DNA from: JAPOUP01 sp965203255
GTDB lineage: Bacteria; Pseudomonadota; Alphaproteobacteria; Rhodobacterales; Rhodobacteraceae
NCBI GenBank assembly: GCA_965203255.1
Contig: OZ241882.1
Coordinates: forward strand, 2,728,001-2,792,000
DNA length: 64,000 bases
Reading direction: 5' to 3'
The notes under the pieces are model-generated. The model was not told the DNA's origin. It saw nothing but the letters and a program-made list of their open reading frames with translations, and did not search any database. The position numbers were made by a program, and so were the translations under genes. Below are positions 50,204 to 59,390 of the stretch, piece after piece (within the stretch, counting starts at the first letter, position 1; the number at the start of each line of letters is the position of its first letter).

Positions 50204-51170
50204 TACCAACTAAGTAAAGACTCAAGAACAAAAATGGAACATCATGCTGTGTGACACCCCATGCTTCTGCGTGTGATCGGTGCGGTCGTCCTGTATTCCG
50301 TGTCCGCGAACCGCAGAAGGGGAGAACGGCATGCCAGCAATGGTCATGGTCCCGCGCGCCGACCGAACACCTGCACAGCTACGCGGACTGGCTTCGAAAC
50401 ACAGGTTCCGCGACGGCCGCCGCCGGCGTCGGCGCCCGGACCCTCCGCGACCGGGTCATGCGTTACAGCGCCGACGGCCTCGACGGCCTCCGGGACAGCG
50501 CCCGGTCGGGGCGTCCGCCGAACCTGGAAGGCGGGCAGGCGGAGGAGGTCGCGTCGTGGCCGGAGCTGGCCCGGACCCCGACGCGGGTGGGCCCTCCCGC
50601 TGGGCCGTCGCCGACATCCGGGCGCGCATCGCGGACAGCTTCGGGGTGGCCAGGGAGGCGGTGCCCGACGGCGTCGCCCCGGAGGATGTCCTTGCGTACT
50701 TCCAGGACGGGGCCCGCATCGGCCGGAAGGGCATGCTGCCAGGGGTCCGGGCAAGGAAGGGGACGCGCCCACGCGTCGCGCGGGACCACCGGTACGGATA
50801 CGTGTACCTGTTCTCCGCCGCCTGCCCCGGGACCGGCGACGCGGTCGGGCAAGTCCGCGGCAGGGCCAGCACCGGCGGGACGGACCGGCGCCTCCAGGAG
50901 ACCGGGGAGTGGGTCCCCACCGACGTCTCCCTGCTCCGGCTGCCACCCTGCAGCCCGGAGCCGAACCCGGCCGGAACCCTGTTCCCCCTCCTCAAGCGCC
51001 GCCACCTCCCCAACCGGATGTCCGGAAGCGCAGGGCACGCCAGGGAGGCCGTGGATGAAGTGTGGGACGGGTCCATCCGCCGGAAGGGGGAGGTCATGCG
51101 GAACGCCACAAGGGAGTGGGCGGTGCCGTGAGATCCGGGGCGCCTGTCGGTGATTGCTTATTTGGTTTGG
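50204..51170 (+). mobile_element. IS630-family element remnant
   Basis: The left boundary TACCAACTAAGTAAAG and the complement of the right boundary TACCAAACCAAATAAG are loosely alike and may be the terminal repeats; IS630 elements insert at TA. The inside is a decayed transposase. It lies between the IS1595 copy and an IS30 remnant. Limits are tentative. Confidence 0.55.
50331..51131 (+). pseudogene. IS630-family transposase, frameshifted
   Basis: Family segments occur in order but in alternating frames: VPRADRTPAQLRGLAS, then VGARTLRDRVMRYSADGLDG and LRDSARSGRPPNLEGGQ (helix-turn-helix half), then WAVADIRARIADSFGV, AYFQDGARIGRKGMLPGVRA (first catalytic Asp region), HRYGYVYLFSAACPGTGD and LLRLPPCSPEPNPAGTLFPL (PPYSPELNPIE region, with Gly in place of the usual Glu). 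The central Asp segment is missing, so there is an internal deletion as well. Confidence 0.8.
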
Positions 51171-51283
51171 TATCACTTGTAACGCGTTGATCCCACGTGA
51201 TTTCCGGAGTTCCGTTCTTCCGCCACAATCAGCCGTTTCGGGCGTGGACCTCACCCTACAGTCTGCCCGATTCCGCTTGGGCG

Positions 51284-51690
51284 TCAATGCGGAGTCACTG
51301 ACCTCAAGGCGCGACCGGCAACGGTGGTTGGAACTCCTAAGGATCTGATTGGCGGTATCCAAATTGCGACGACCGACCGCCAAAGTTCCGGAGGGTCAGA
51401 TCTGCAGGTGAAGTCAGGTCCGGGATCCGGAAAGTCAGGGGTCTTTCCGCCACAACCAGTCAGAAAACGAAGAGTGGCCATAATGTCGGCATGATCGAAA
51501 GCGGAGGTCAGCCCTAGCAGGCATCGGCATCTGTCTTCCGGGATCTGGTCGCGGTAGTCCTCGGGCATGGCAATTCCCTACCCTGTTCACGGGGACTCCC
51601 GCCTCCTGCTGGCCAGTCGGCGCAGTCACTTGCCGGGGAACCGGTCACCACCGCCCACTTTGCCATACTTAAGGGGGAACGGGGTGTTCA
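51284..51690 (-). mobile_element. Decayed IS30-family end
   Basis: On the minus strand from 51568 the frame opens with MPEDYRDQIPEDRCRCLLGL, a degraded version of the IS30 transposase start (MPEGYRHLTRDERCQ). The sequence between that start and about 51690 parallels the right end of the intact copy (ACCGGTCACCACCGCC, then a diverged terminal repeat ending GGGG). No further transposase is readable. The remaining space up to the aminotransferase (to 51851) contains no gene. Confidence 0.6.
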
Positions 51691-51851
51691 ATGGAATCCC
51701 AGTTCGTGACAGGTGGAACCACAGGACCCAAGCTTGGCATTTCGCGGCTGAATTGATCTCATCGAAGGATATCCTTGACCTGATCATCACGTAAAGCTAA
51801 CCTAGGAGTAAGCGGGGCACTTATGAACCCGCAGACCGAGGCAAAACAATA

Positions 51852-53042
51852 GTGGCGATGAAAAGTCCCGAGCGGTTTTCAGGCCTACCGGAATATGCAT
51901 TTCCGCGACTACGGTCGCTTCTTGACGGCACCTCACCGGGTGGCGACGTAATCCATATGTCGATTGGTGAGCCGCGACATGCCTTCCCTGAATGGGTTGG
52001 AGGAATCATTACTGAACATTCAGAGGAATTTGGACGGTATCCACCGAATGACGGTACGCCCGAGCTTCTCGAGGCCATCGCAGGTTGGATATTCCGCCGT
52101 TATGGAGTTCGCCTGTCAGCGGACCGCCAGATCATTGCCTTAAACGGTACCCGAGAAGGGTTGTTCAACGCATGTTTGACGCTATGCCCAGCCCGCCACG
52201 ACGGCGAACTGCGGATCAAGGTGTTGATTCCCAATCCTTTCTACCAAGTCTACGCCGCAGCAGCCCTAGCGTCCGATGCAGAGCCCGTCTATGTGCCGGT
52301 CACCGCAGAATCCGGATTTCTGCCCAACTACGGAAGCCTGGCGCCAGAGGTTCTGAACCGGGTTGGCGTGGCATATCTGTGCTCGCCCGCCAATCCGCAG
52401 GGAACGGTCGCATCCCGCGACTATCTGGCGGAAGTTATCACTCTGGCGGAAAAACATGGATTCCTGCTTTTCTCGGATGAGTGCTATTCAGAACTCTATG
52501 GGGGTGAGCCGCCAGTCGGTGCGCTGCAGGTCGCGGCCGAATTGGGCGTTTCACCAGAGCGGGTGATCGCATTCAACTCGCTCTCCAAACGCTCGAATCT
52601 AGCGGGGCTGCGGTCCGGGTTCGCAGCGGGCGGACCGAATTGCATCGCACGCCTCAAGCAGCTTCGTGCATATGGTGGCGCACCGCCACCACTTCCGCTG
52701 CAGCGAGCAGCTGCCAAAGTCTGGCAGGATGAGATGCATGTCGACCTGAACCGCTCCCTCTACCGTGCGAAATACCGGCTTGCTGATCGTCTTTTCGGTT
52801 CTGTGCCGGACTATTCGCCTTGCAGCGCTGGTTTCTTTTTGTGGCTGCGGGTGGGCGACGGCGAGGCGGCGGCACTTAAGCTCTGGCGCGAGACCGGGGT
52901 GAGGGTGCTCCCCGGCGCCTATCTGGGTCGGGAGGTGAATGGCTTCAATCCGGGACGTGAATACATCAGGGTCGCGATGGTTGCTCCAATTGAAGAACTT
53001 GCGTGCGGTCTGAACAGACTGCGTGACTGCGTATATAGCTGA
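51852..53042 (+). CDS. Class I/II PLP-dependent aminotransferase (DapC-like)
   Basis: 396 residues. Fold-type I transaminase with FSGLPEYAFPRLRSLLDGTS, IALNGTREGLFNACL, CSPANPQGTVASRDYL (Asn that contacts the cofactor), FSDECYSELY and the lysine loop NSLSKRSNLAGLRSGF near residue 243. The C terminus has CSAGFFLWLRVGDGEAAAL and the substrate-carboxylate Arg in REYIRVAM. Annotations of this group are usually succinyldiaminopimelate transaminase, which would place it in lysine and peptidoglycan precursor synthesis; that is inference. The start is GTG (GAGG 11 bases upstream) or the ATG two codons on. It is followed directly by ftsK. Confidence 0.88.
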   Translation: MAMKSPERFSGLPEYAFPRLRSLLDGTSPGGDVIHMSIGEPRHAFPEWVGGIITEHSEEFGRYPPNDGTPELLEAIAGWIFRRYGVRLSADRQIIALNGTREGLFNACLTLCPARHDGELRIKVLIPNPFYQVYAAAALASDAEPVYVPVTAESGFLPNYGSLAPEVLNRVGVAYLCSPANPQGTVASRDYLAEVITLAEKHGFLLFSDECYSELYGGEPPVGALQVAAELGVSPERVIAFNSLSKRSNLAGLRSGFAAGGPNCIARLKQLRAYGGAPPPLPLQRAAAKVWQDEMHVDLNRSLYRAKYRLADRLFGSVPDYSPCSAGFFLWLRVGDGEAAALKLWRETGVRVLPGAYLGREVNGFNPGREYIRVAMVAPIEELACGLNRLRDCVYS

Positions 53043-53055
53043 GACAGGATCCAAG

Positions 53056-55560
53056 ATGGCTACATATAATCAGAACGTTCGCAGGAGGTTGTTGGACCGG
53101 GAAACCCAGGAGATGCTGGAACGCCGCTTGAAGGCATTATTTGGGCTGATGCTGTTTGGTGCAGGCATTGCTTTGGCTTTGGCATTGGGATCCTACGAGC
53201 CAACCGACTCGAGCTGGCTTTCCGCCACCTACGCCCCGATAAGAAACCTGCTCGGCTGGACCGGCGCGTCTGCCGCGTCCGCTCTATATATGGTGATCGG
53301 TTGGGGCGGCTGGGGAATCGCGCTGCTATTGCTGGGATGGGGTATGCGATTCATGCTGGATGTCGGCACCAGACGGCTTGCGGTTCGAATTCTCGTCGCA
53401 CCGGTGTGGATCGCCGTCACTGCGATATTTGCGTCTACGCAGATCCCCGGTAGCTCATGGGAGCACAGCTTTGGCCTCGGCGGATTGTTTGGTGACATGG
53501 TGCTGGGAATGCTGTTGAGCACCTTACCATTCACCGCAACGGAAGCGTTGAATGCGACGGCTCTTCTTTTGGTGCTGGGAGTGTTCATCCTGGGTCTCTA
53601 CGCGCTCGGATGCACAATGGCGGAAGTCAGCAGTGCGGGGCGATTCCTGGGTCGAGGACTGCTGAGGGTCACCAGGACAAATGTCCGACTGCCAAAGATG
53701 CCAGAGAGGTTATCACCGAACGCCCGCCGATGTGAGCCTCCAGTCTCTTCGGCCACCGCGGACCCTGAACCATCGAACCACTCCGCTGGCGCGCTGAATG
53801 GCTTCGCACAACGTCATAAGGAACCGCCGGTGACTGTTGCCGGGCAGAGGGACAACGCCGACCTCATCCATTCCGGATCACCTTTTGTGGAACCGTTGCC
53901 GGAAATGCAGGAAGCTCTAGGCACTCCTGCGTCCCTCAATCCTGAACCGGCCTCCATGGTGAAGGTTGCGAAGCCGCCAACTTACAGGCAGTCGCAGCAA
54001 GCAAAGGCGGAGGCACAGCCGAGGCTAGGTCTGGGCGACGTGAAGTCTGTACCTCAAAGGCCACCGTTGTCGTTGCTGGAGGATCCGGTTGGGCGGGTGC
54101 GCCATCAGCTTAGTGAGGCGGCCCTGACAGAGAATGCGCGCATGTTGGAAAGCGTCCTGGATGATTATGGCGTCAAGGGCGACATTGTCAGCGTTCGGCC
54201 AGGTCCCGTTGTCACCATGTATGAGCTTGAGCCAGCACCTGGGCTACGGGCAAGCCGAATCATTGGCCTGGCGGATGACATAGCCCGGTCCATGTCAGCG
54301 TTGGCCGCCCGCGTGTCAACTGTTCCCGGATGCAGTGTAATCGGTATCGAACTGCCAAATGACAGTCGTGAAAGGGTCATGCTGCGAGAGATTCTATCGT
54401 CAAAGGACTTCGGCGATTCGGGAATGGCACTCCCACTTGCGCTCGGAAAGGACATCGGCGGCGCTTCGGTTGTGGCAAATCTTGCCAGGATGCCGCACCT
54501 GTTGATCGCGGGAACAACGGGCTCAGGCAAGTCAGTAGCGATCAACACGATGATCATGTCACTGCTCTACAGACTCACACCTGATGATTGCCGGTTGATC
54601 ATGATAGATCCGAAGATGCTTGAACTGTCCGTCTATGATGGCATTCCCCATCTCCTCTCACCCGTCGTAACGGATCCCAAGAAAGCCGTCGTCGCACTGA
54701 AATGGGTCGTGGGCGAAATGGAGGAACGCTACCGTAGGATGTCCCTGATAGGTGTTCGCAACATCGAGGGCTATAACGGAAGGGTGAAGGAAGCGCTCGC
54801 CAAGGACGAAATGTTCAGCCGCACTGTCCAGACCGGCTTTGATGATGAGACGGGGGAGCCGGTTTTCGAAACCGAGGAATTCCAACCGGAGAAGCTGCCC
54901 TACATCGTCGTGATCGTAGACGAAATGGCAGACCTTATGATGGTCGCCGGCAAGGAGATCGAAGCCTGCATACAACGGCTGGCGCAGATGGCACGAGCAT
55001 CCGGCATCCATCTGATCATGGCGACGCAACGACCGTCAGTCGATGTCATCACCGGCACCATCAAGGCGAATTTCCCGACCAGGATCTCCTTCCAGGTGAC
55101 GTCCAAGATAGACAGCCGCACCATTCTCGGTGAACAGGGAGCGGAACAACTGCTTGGAATGGGTGATATGCTGTATATGGCCGGTGGAGGGAGAATTGCC
55201 CGCATTCACGGACCCTTCGTCAGCGACGAGGAGGTGGAGGATGTCGTGAACTTCCTGAAGGGCTTTGGTCCGCCGGAATACGTCGGTGGCGTCGTCGAAG
55301 GCCCTGATGGCGAGCGCGAGGGTGACATTGACCTTGTTCTGGGGCTTGGAGGAAACACGGACGGAGCGGACGCACTCTATGATCAGGCTGTGGCCGTCGT
55401 GATAAACGATCGGAAGTGTTCGACCTCCTATATCCAGCGCAAGCTTGCCATTGGTTACAACAAGGCGGCACGGCTGGTGGAGCAGATGGAGGAACAGGGA
55501 CTCGTATCCGCTGCAAACCATGTGGGCAAACGCGAGATTCTTGCACCGGAACCGAATTGA
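53056..55560 (+). CDS. ftsK: DNA translocase FtsK
   Basis: Septal DNA pump that clears and aligns the chromosome at division. 834 residues. The N terminus (about 25-190) holds several membrane helices (GLMLFGAGIALALALG, ALYMVIGWGGWGIALLLLGW, FILGLYALG). A variable linker runs to about 330. The motor has Walker A AGTTGSGKSVAIN near 485, YIVVIVDEMADLMMVAGKEI (Walker B) and LIMATQRPSVDVITG. The C-terminal winged helix (gamma domain, YIQRKLAIGYNKAARLVEQM) reads the orienting sequences. The linker is short compared with E. coli. The ATG is placed at MATYNQN; a GTG-type extension into the previous gene is not conserved. Confidence 0.98.
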   Translation: MATYNQNVRRRLLDRETQEMLERRLKALFGLMLFGAGIALALALGSYEPTDSSWLSATYAPIRNLLGWTGASAASALYMVIGWGGWGIALLLLGWGMRFMLDVGTRRLAVRILVAPVWIAVTAIFASTQIPGSSWEHSFGLGGLFGDMVLGMLLSTLPFTATEALNATALLLVLGVFILGLYALGCTMAEVSSAGRFLGRGLLRVTRTNVRLPKMPERLSPNARRCEPPVSSATADPEPSNHSAGALNGFAQRHKEPPVTVAGQRDNADLIHSGSPFVEPLPEMQEALGTPASLNPEPASMVKVAKPPTYRQSQQAKAEAQPRLGLGDVKSVPQRPPLSLLEDPVGRVRHQLSEAALTENARMLESVLDDYGVKGDIVSVRPGPVVTMYELEPAPGLRASRIIGLADDIARSMSALAARVSTVPGCSVIGIELPNDSRERVMLREILSSKDFGDSGMALPLALGKDIGGASVVANLARMPHLLIAGTTGSGKSVAINTMIMSLLYRLTPDDCRLIMIDPKMLELSVYDGIPHLLSPVVTDPKKAVVALKWVVGEMEERYRRMSLIGVRNIEGYNGRVKEALAKDEMFSRTVQTGFDDETGEPVFETEEFQPEKLPYIVVIVDEMADLMMVAGKEIEACIQRLAQMARASGIHLIMATQRPSVDVITGTIKANFPTRISFQVTSKIDSRTILGEQGAEQLLGMGDMLYMAGGGRIARIHGPFVSDEEVEDVVNFLKGFGPPEYVGGVVEGPDGEREGDIDLVLGLGGNTDGADALYDQAVAVVINDRKCSTSYIQRKLAIGYNKAARLVEQMEEQGLVSAANHVGKREILAPEPN

Positions 55561-55661
55561 CTGCCGCTCGGGCTTCGCTTCTTAAAGCCGAGGCCCGAAC
55601 AAATCATTGCGCCCCTCAATTTTGGCATGTGATTCCCAGCAACATTCGCTATATTGAGTCC

Positions 55662-56270
55662 ATGAACATCTCGCGTCGCGCTTTCGCACTTCTCTGCTTC
55701 ACCACCTTCCTGCCCATGGCGGGCGAGGCCGCCGATAAGCTGCCCTTGGACCGTATATCAGCATATCTGAATGATCTTGTATCGGCGAAGAGTGCGTTCA
55801 CTCAGATCAACTCCGACAATACGATTTCCACCGGAACTCTCTATTTGAGACGACCAGGTCGGGTGAGGTTTGAATACGACCCTCCCGAGACCGCTCTGGT
55901 GTTGGGAAGTTCCGGGCGATTGGCGATCTTCGATGGAAAATCCAATCAACCCCCGGAGCAATATCCGTTGCGGCGTACACCGCTCCATCTAATTCTGAAA
56001 CGGCGCGTCGATCTCGAAAAGGAAACGATGGTCATTGGTCACACGTTCGATGGCATAGCGACAAGCGTAGCGCTGCAGGACCCCGAAAGACCGGATCTTG
56101 GCATGATTCGCCTGGTGTTTTCGGGACCGCCGATTGAACTCCGTCAATGGGTGATCACAGGCAGCGACGGAACCGAAACCACGGTAATCCTCCGTGATAT
56201 AGACAGGGACGCGGTTCTCGCGTCATCCCTATTCAACATAACGCTGGAAGCCGAAAAGAGGAAGCCGTGA
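55662..56270 (+). CDS. lolA: Outer-membrane lipoprotein carrier LolA
   Basis: Periplasmic chaperone that shuttles lipoproteins from LolCDE to the outer membrane. 202 residues with a signal peptide (SRRAFALLCFTTFLPMAGEA), then the LolA core: AYLNDLVSAKSAFTQINSDN, GTLYLRRPGRVRFEYDPPE, TPLHLILKRRVDLEK and the C-terminal RQWVITGSDGTETTVILRDI. Other in-frame starts upstream lie inside ftsK and look non-coding. It converges end to end with the SLT lipoprotein gene (adjacent stop codons). Confidence 0.94.
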   Translation: MNISRRAFALLCFTTFLPMAGEAADKLPLDRISAYLNDLVSAKSAFTQINSDNTISTGTLYLRRPGRVRFEYDPPETALVLGSSGRLAIFDGKSNQPPEQYPLRRTPLHLILKRRVDLEKETMVIGHTFDGIATSVALQDPERPDLGMIRLVFSGPPIELRQWVITGSDGTETTVILRDIDRDAVLASSLFNITLEAEKRKP

Positions 56271-56852
56271 TCAAACTGCGCGGCAATTCCTCAGTTGCCT
56301 TCGGTACATGTTCGAACGCTCCTGAACCCGGACCGACTTGTCGAGCAGCCACCGCTTGCTGCGATGGGAGCCACGTAGATATCCAGCGTGACCCTCATGA
56401 TAGGCCAGATACTGATTTCGGGCGTCGGTTGGCGGGATTCCGGTTCGCTGGAGGGTCTTGTTCATGTACCAGCCAATGAAGTCCGATGCGTCATCGATTT
56501 TGTCGCGTCGCGCGAAACGTCTGCCGGTTTCACTCTTATATTCTTTCCACGTTCCATCAAGTGCCTGGGCATAGCCGTAGGCGGATGACTGCCGCCCTCT
56601 TGGAATCACGCCAAGGATGTAGCGCCTTGGCGTGCGCGCTTTGCTGTTGAATGTCGATTCATGATAGATCGTTGCCATCTGCACGTGGACGGGAACATCC
56701 CATCTGCGTTCGGTTCGTTTGAATGCCCTAAGGTAGGCCGGGCGCTGGTCGACGATGCTGCATGCATCATTTAGATTGCGTGGTACCGAAGAAGAGGAAC
56801 CACAGCTGGCCATTAGACCAAGAGCCAGTAAAGTGCCGAATGTCCTGCCCAT
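56271..56852 (-). CDS. SLT-domain lipoprotein (lytic transglycosylase-like)
   Basis: 193 residues. Signal peptide and lipobox at GLMASCGSSS (Cys about 17). The lysozyme-like domain has WDVPVHVQMATIYHESTFNS (the E in HES would be the catalytic glutamate), RQSSAYGYAQALDGTWKEY and DFIGWYMNKTLQRTGIPP, then YLAYHEGHAGYLRGSHRSK. It should cut glycan strands of peptidoglycan near the membrane. GGGTGG lies before the ATG. A long upstream extension in the same frame is not conserved. Confidence 0.88.
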   Translation of the reverse strand: MGRTFGTLLALGLMASCGSSSSVPRNLNDACSIVDQRPAYLRAFKRTERRWDVPVHVQMATIYHESTFNSKARTPRRYILGVIPRGRQSSAYGYAQALDGTWKEYKSETGRRFARRDKIDDASDFIGWYMNKTLQRTGIPPTDARNQYLAYHEGHAGYLRGSHRSKRWLLDKSVRVQERSNMYRRQLRNCRAV

Positions 56853-57211
56853 AGTTTTCCACCCGATGTTGCTGTTTGTTCCGTTCGTTGTCCGGAAAGC
56901 TACAGTGGTCCCGGTCAAAATGGAAGTGGGGTTTCTTTGTCCTGCGTGTAGTGATCTTCCGCGTCCAAGGTTCGACTCCTCAAGTCTGATTGGGACAGTG
57001 CTTGCTTCGGCCTCAGGGATGTGGTGCGTCGCGAGACCCTTCCCGCGCCTGAAAGGAGCTTCGGCTCGGGTTCCGGTTCGACGATTTGGGAACACTGGAA
57101 CTCTGCATTCCCGCACGATTGGCCGTCACGCGAACGAACTTGCGATTCCGCTTGATTCCTGCGTAGGCTACAGTGACAAAGTCATATCGCTCCTCAGGAA
57201 GGAAACGCGGA
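56853..57211. other. Intergenic stretch between SLT lipoprotein and hspQ
   Basis: No gene recognised. AAAATGGAAGTGGGG at about 56919-56933 matches, complemented, the first 13 bases of the IS30 terminal repeats (CCCCACTTCCATT) and then diverges; it may be a chance match or an eroded end. The divergent promoters for the SLT lipoprotein and hspQ should be here, but no clear boxes were found. Confidence 0.4.
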
Positions 57212-57538
57212 ATGTTGAAGAATAGCGCAAAGTATGGGTTGGGGCAGGTCGTCCGCCATAGAAAGCACCCATTCCGCGGCGTCGTATTTGACGTCGATCC
57301 AAAATTTTCCAGTACCGAAGAGTGGTATGAGTCGCTTCCGAAGGAAGGCAGGCCGAAGAAGGACCAGCCATTCTACCATCTTCTCGCGGAGAACGAACAC
57401 TGCTACTATGTGGCCTACGTATCCGAGCAGAATCTGGAAGCGGACAATTCAGGCGAGCCAGTCGATCACCCTGATCTGGCTTCGCTGTTCGGGGAATTCG
57501 AGAACGGGCACTACCCGCTACAGGCGCAATTGAACTGA
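57212..57538 (+). CDS. hspQ: Heat-shock protein HspQ
   Basis: 108 residues. The conserved core is KYGLGQVVRHRKHPFRGVVF, DVDPKFSSTEEWYES, DQPFYHLLAENEHCYYVAYV and SEQNLEADNSGEPVDHPDLA, which match HspQ (YccV). In E. coli HspQ modulates DnaA and acts as a specificity factor for Lon. The ATG is the one directly before LKNSAKYGLG. It converges with the gamma-glutamyltransferase gene 20 bases away. Confidence 0.95.
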   Translation: MLKNSAKYGLGQVVRHRKHPFRGVVFDVDPKFSSTEEWYESLPKEGRPKKDQPFYHLLAENEHCYYVAYVSEQNLEADNSGEPVDHPDLASLFGEFENGHYPLQAQLN

Positions 57539-57558
57539 GCCCGAGTGGCGGGCCGGGT

Positions 57559-59139
57559 TCAATACCCAATCGCGCAACCATCCTTTCTTGGATCCGATCC
57601 ACCTTCAAGAATCCCAAGGTCGTGATCTATGCGAATCGCCTGCGCCCCACCGATGCCAGTCTCTGGCCTGACTATGACATGACCACGATCGGCAAGTTCA
57701 GCACATACAGAGTCAGAATAGCCGTCTTCCAGCTGCAGTTCACCGTCATGTGAGAATGACCGTGGCCCGTCGATGGCGGATTGTGGGTCAAGTCCAAAAT
57801 CAACGACGTTCGTGACGAGACGTGCATGTCCACATGCCTGGTATTGTCCACCCATCACACCAAAAGGCATCATCACACGATCGTCTCTCTTGAGCATGGC
57901 CGGAATAATCGTATGCATCGGTCTTTTTCCTGCAGCGGCTTCGTTCGGGTGGCCTTCGGCTAACGTAAATCCAGCTCCCCGGTTGTGTAAGAGGATTCCG
58001 AACCGCTCCGATGCAATGCCGGAACCGAAGCTGTGGAATATCGAGTAGATCAGCGAGACCGCCATGCGGTCCCGGTCAACTACGGCGATATAGACTGTAT
58101 CCCGATGTACCGCTTCTGTCAGTTTCGCCGCCCGGGGCATTGCGCGCCCGGGATCAATCAGCGAGGCGAGTTGGCTTGCAGTCTCGGGCGCCAACATGTG
58201 ATCGAGACGCGTCGAGCTGTCGAAATCGGCTACAAACCGGTTTCGGGTGTCATAGGCAAGCTTTGTCGCCTCTGCCTCGATATGGGCGCGCATAGCTCCC
58301 CAGGGTTCCATCGCCGCGAAATCGAACCTGGAAAGAATGTTCAGGAGAAGAATTGCAGCCGCGCCCTGACCGTTAGGGGGATGCTCGACCAATTCGACAT
58401 CTCCGTATTTTCCACTTATCGGCTTCGTGTAGTCGCAACGTGCCTCAGCGAAATCGTCCTGAATATGGACTCCGCCGAATGCCTTCAGGCTGTTCACCAT
58501 ATCCTCGGCCACTTCTCCTTCGTAAAAGGCTGAACGTCCGTCTGCAGCAATGCGGCGCAGGACTTCGGCTTGCCTGGAATGTCTGAATAACACTCCAGCA
58601 CCTGGGGCCTTGCCTCCATTCAAATAGTACCTGCGCGCCACACCCTGAAGAGCGGTTGCGGAACGTGACCAATCAAACGCTACGCGGGGGGCAACCGGCA
58701 CTCCAGCCTCAGCGTAGAAGACCGCAGGGGCGAGTACGGCGTCCAATCCGAGCGTTCCATGATCGGAGGCGAGTGTGCAGAATGCGTCAACCGCACCGGG
58801 TATCGTCACGGCTTCCGGGCTGTAAAGAGGAACGGTATCGTGGCCCAACTCACGCATGGATGCGGCACTGAGGTTGGAGGGAGCCCGACCTGAGCCATTG
58901 ATCGCGATGATCCGATCTTCGCTGGCTGGTTTGATGAGCGCAAAGCAGTCGCCGCCTATTCCAGTCATCTGAGGTTCGCAGATCCCAAGCAACACCGCGC
59001 CCGCGATCGCGGCATCTGCCGCATTGCCACCAGCCTGAAGTGTTTCCACCGCCACTTTGGCTGCAAGTGGATGCGAAGTGGCGCACATGCCATTGACGGC
59101 GAACACAGGGGAGCGACCGGGAAGATGGAAGTCACGCAT
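57559..59139 (-). CDS. ggt: Gamma-glutamyltransferase family protein
   Basis: 526 residues, Ntn-hydrolase precursor that cleaves itself. Family segments are MCATSHPLAAKVAVETLQAG, GGNAADAAIAGAVLLGICEP, MTGIGGDCFAL and the processing site EAVHRDTVYIAVVDRDRMAV, with the Thr in RDT as the expected nucleophile. The C-terminal LLHNRGAGFTLAEGHPNEAA, RPMHTIIPAMLKRDDRVMMP, FGVMGGQYQ and IDGPRSF follow. No signal peptide is obvious from the chosen ATG, so it may be cytoplasmic. Not all members act on glutathione; some are cephalosporin acylases or hydrolases. Confidence 0.9.
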   Translation of the reverse strand: MRDFHLPGRSPVFAVNGMCATSHPLAAKVAVETLQAGGNAADAAIAGAVLLGICEPQMTGIGGDCFALIKPASEDRIIAINGSGRAPSNLSAASMRELGHDTVPLYSPEAVTIPGAVDAFCTLASDHGTLGLDAVLAPAVFYAEAGVPVAPRVAFDWSRSATALQGVARRYYLNGGKAPGAGVLFRHSRQAEVLRRIAADGRSAFYEGEVAEDMVNSLKAFGGVHIQDDFAEARCDYTKPISGKYGDVELVEHPPNGQGAAAILLLNILSRFDFAAMEPWGAMRAHIEAEATKLAYDTRNRFVADFDSSTRLDHMLAPETASQLASLIDPGRAMPRAAKLTEAVHRDTVYIAVVDRDRMAVSLIYSIFHSFGSGIASERFGILLHNRGAGFTLAEGHPNEAAAGKRPMHTIIPAMLKRDDRVMMPFGVMGGQYQACGHARLVTNVVDFGLDPQSAIDGPRSFSHDGELQLEDGYSDSVCAELADRGHVIVRPETGIGGAQAIRIDHDLGILEGGSDPRKDGCAIGY

Positions 59140-59390
59140 TGTAGTCTCCAAGTCTGCTGGCAGTGCACCGTGATCCCGTTGCGCCAGCTGCTGCGTTTCG
59201 GAGGTGCCAAGACGATCATATGGGTTTGCCAGGCCGCTCACAAGCGATTGGAGCCTACATTGGACACCCAAGGTAATGGTGATCGGTCACTGAAACATGT
59301 CCAGATCGGCGGATTCCGTGCCTTTACAGGCGGAAGCTCCCTTTGAGCGGAGCCTAAGCAGGCAGGCGGTCGCCTGGAGACGCCAAACCA

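Noticed and set aside
56919..56940. GGAAGTGGGG as an inverted IS30 end upstream of the SLT lipoprotein gene
   Set aside because: Only the outermost 13 bases agree; beyond them the sequence diverges completely.
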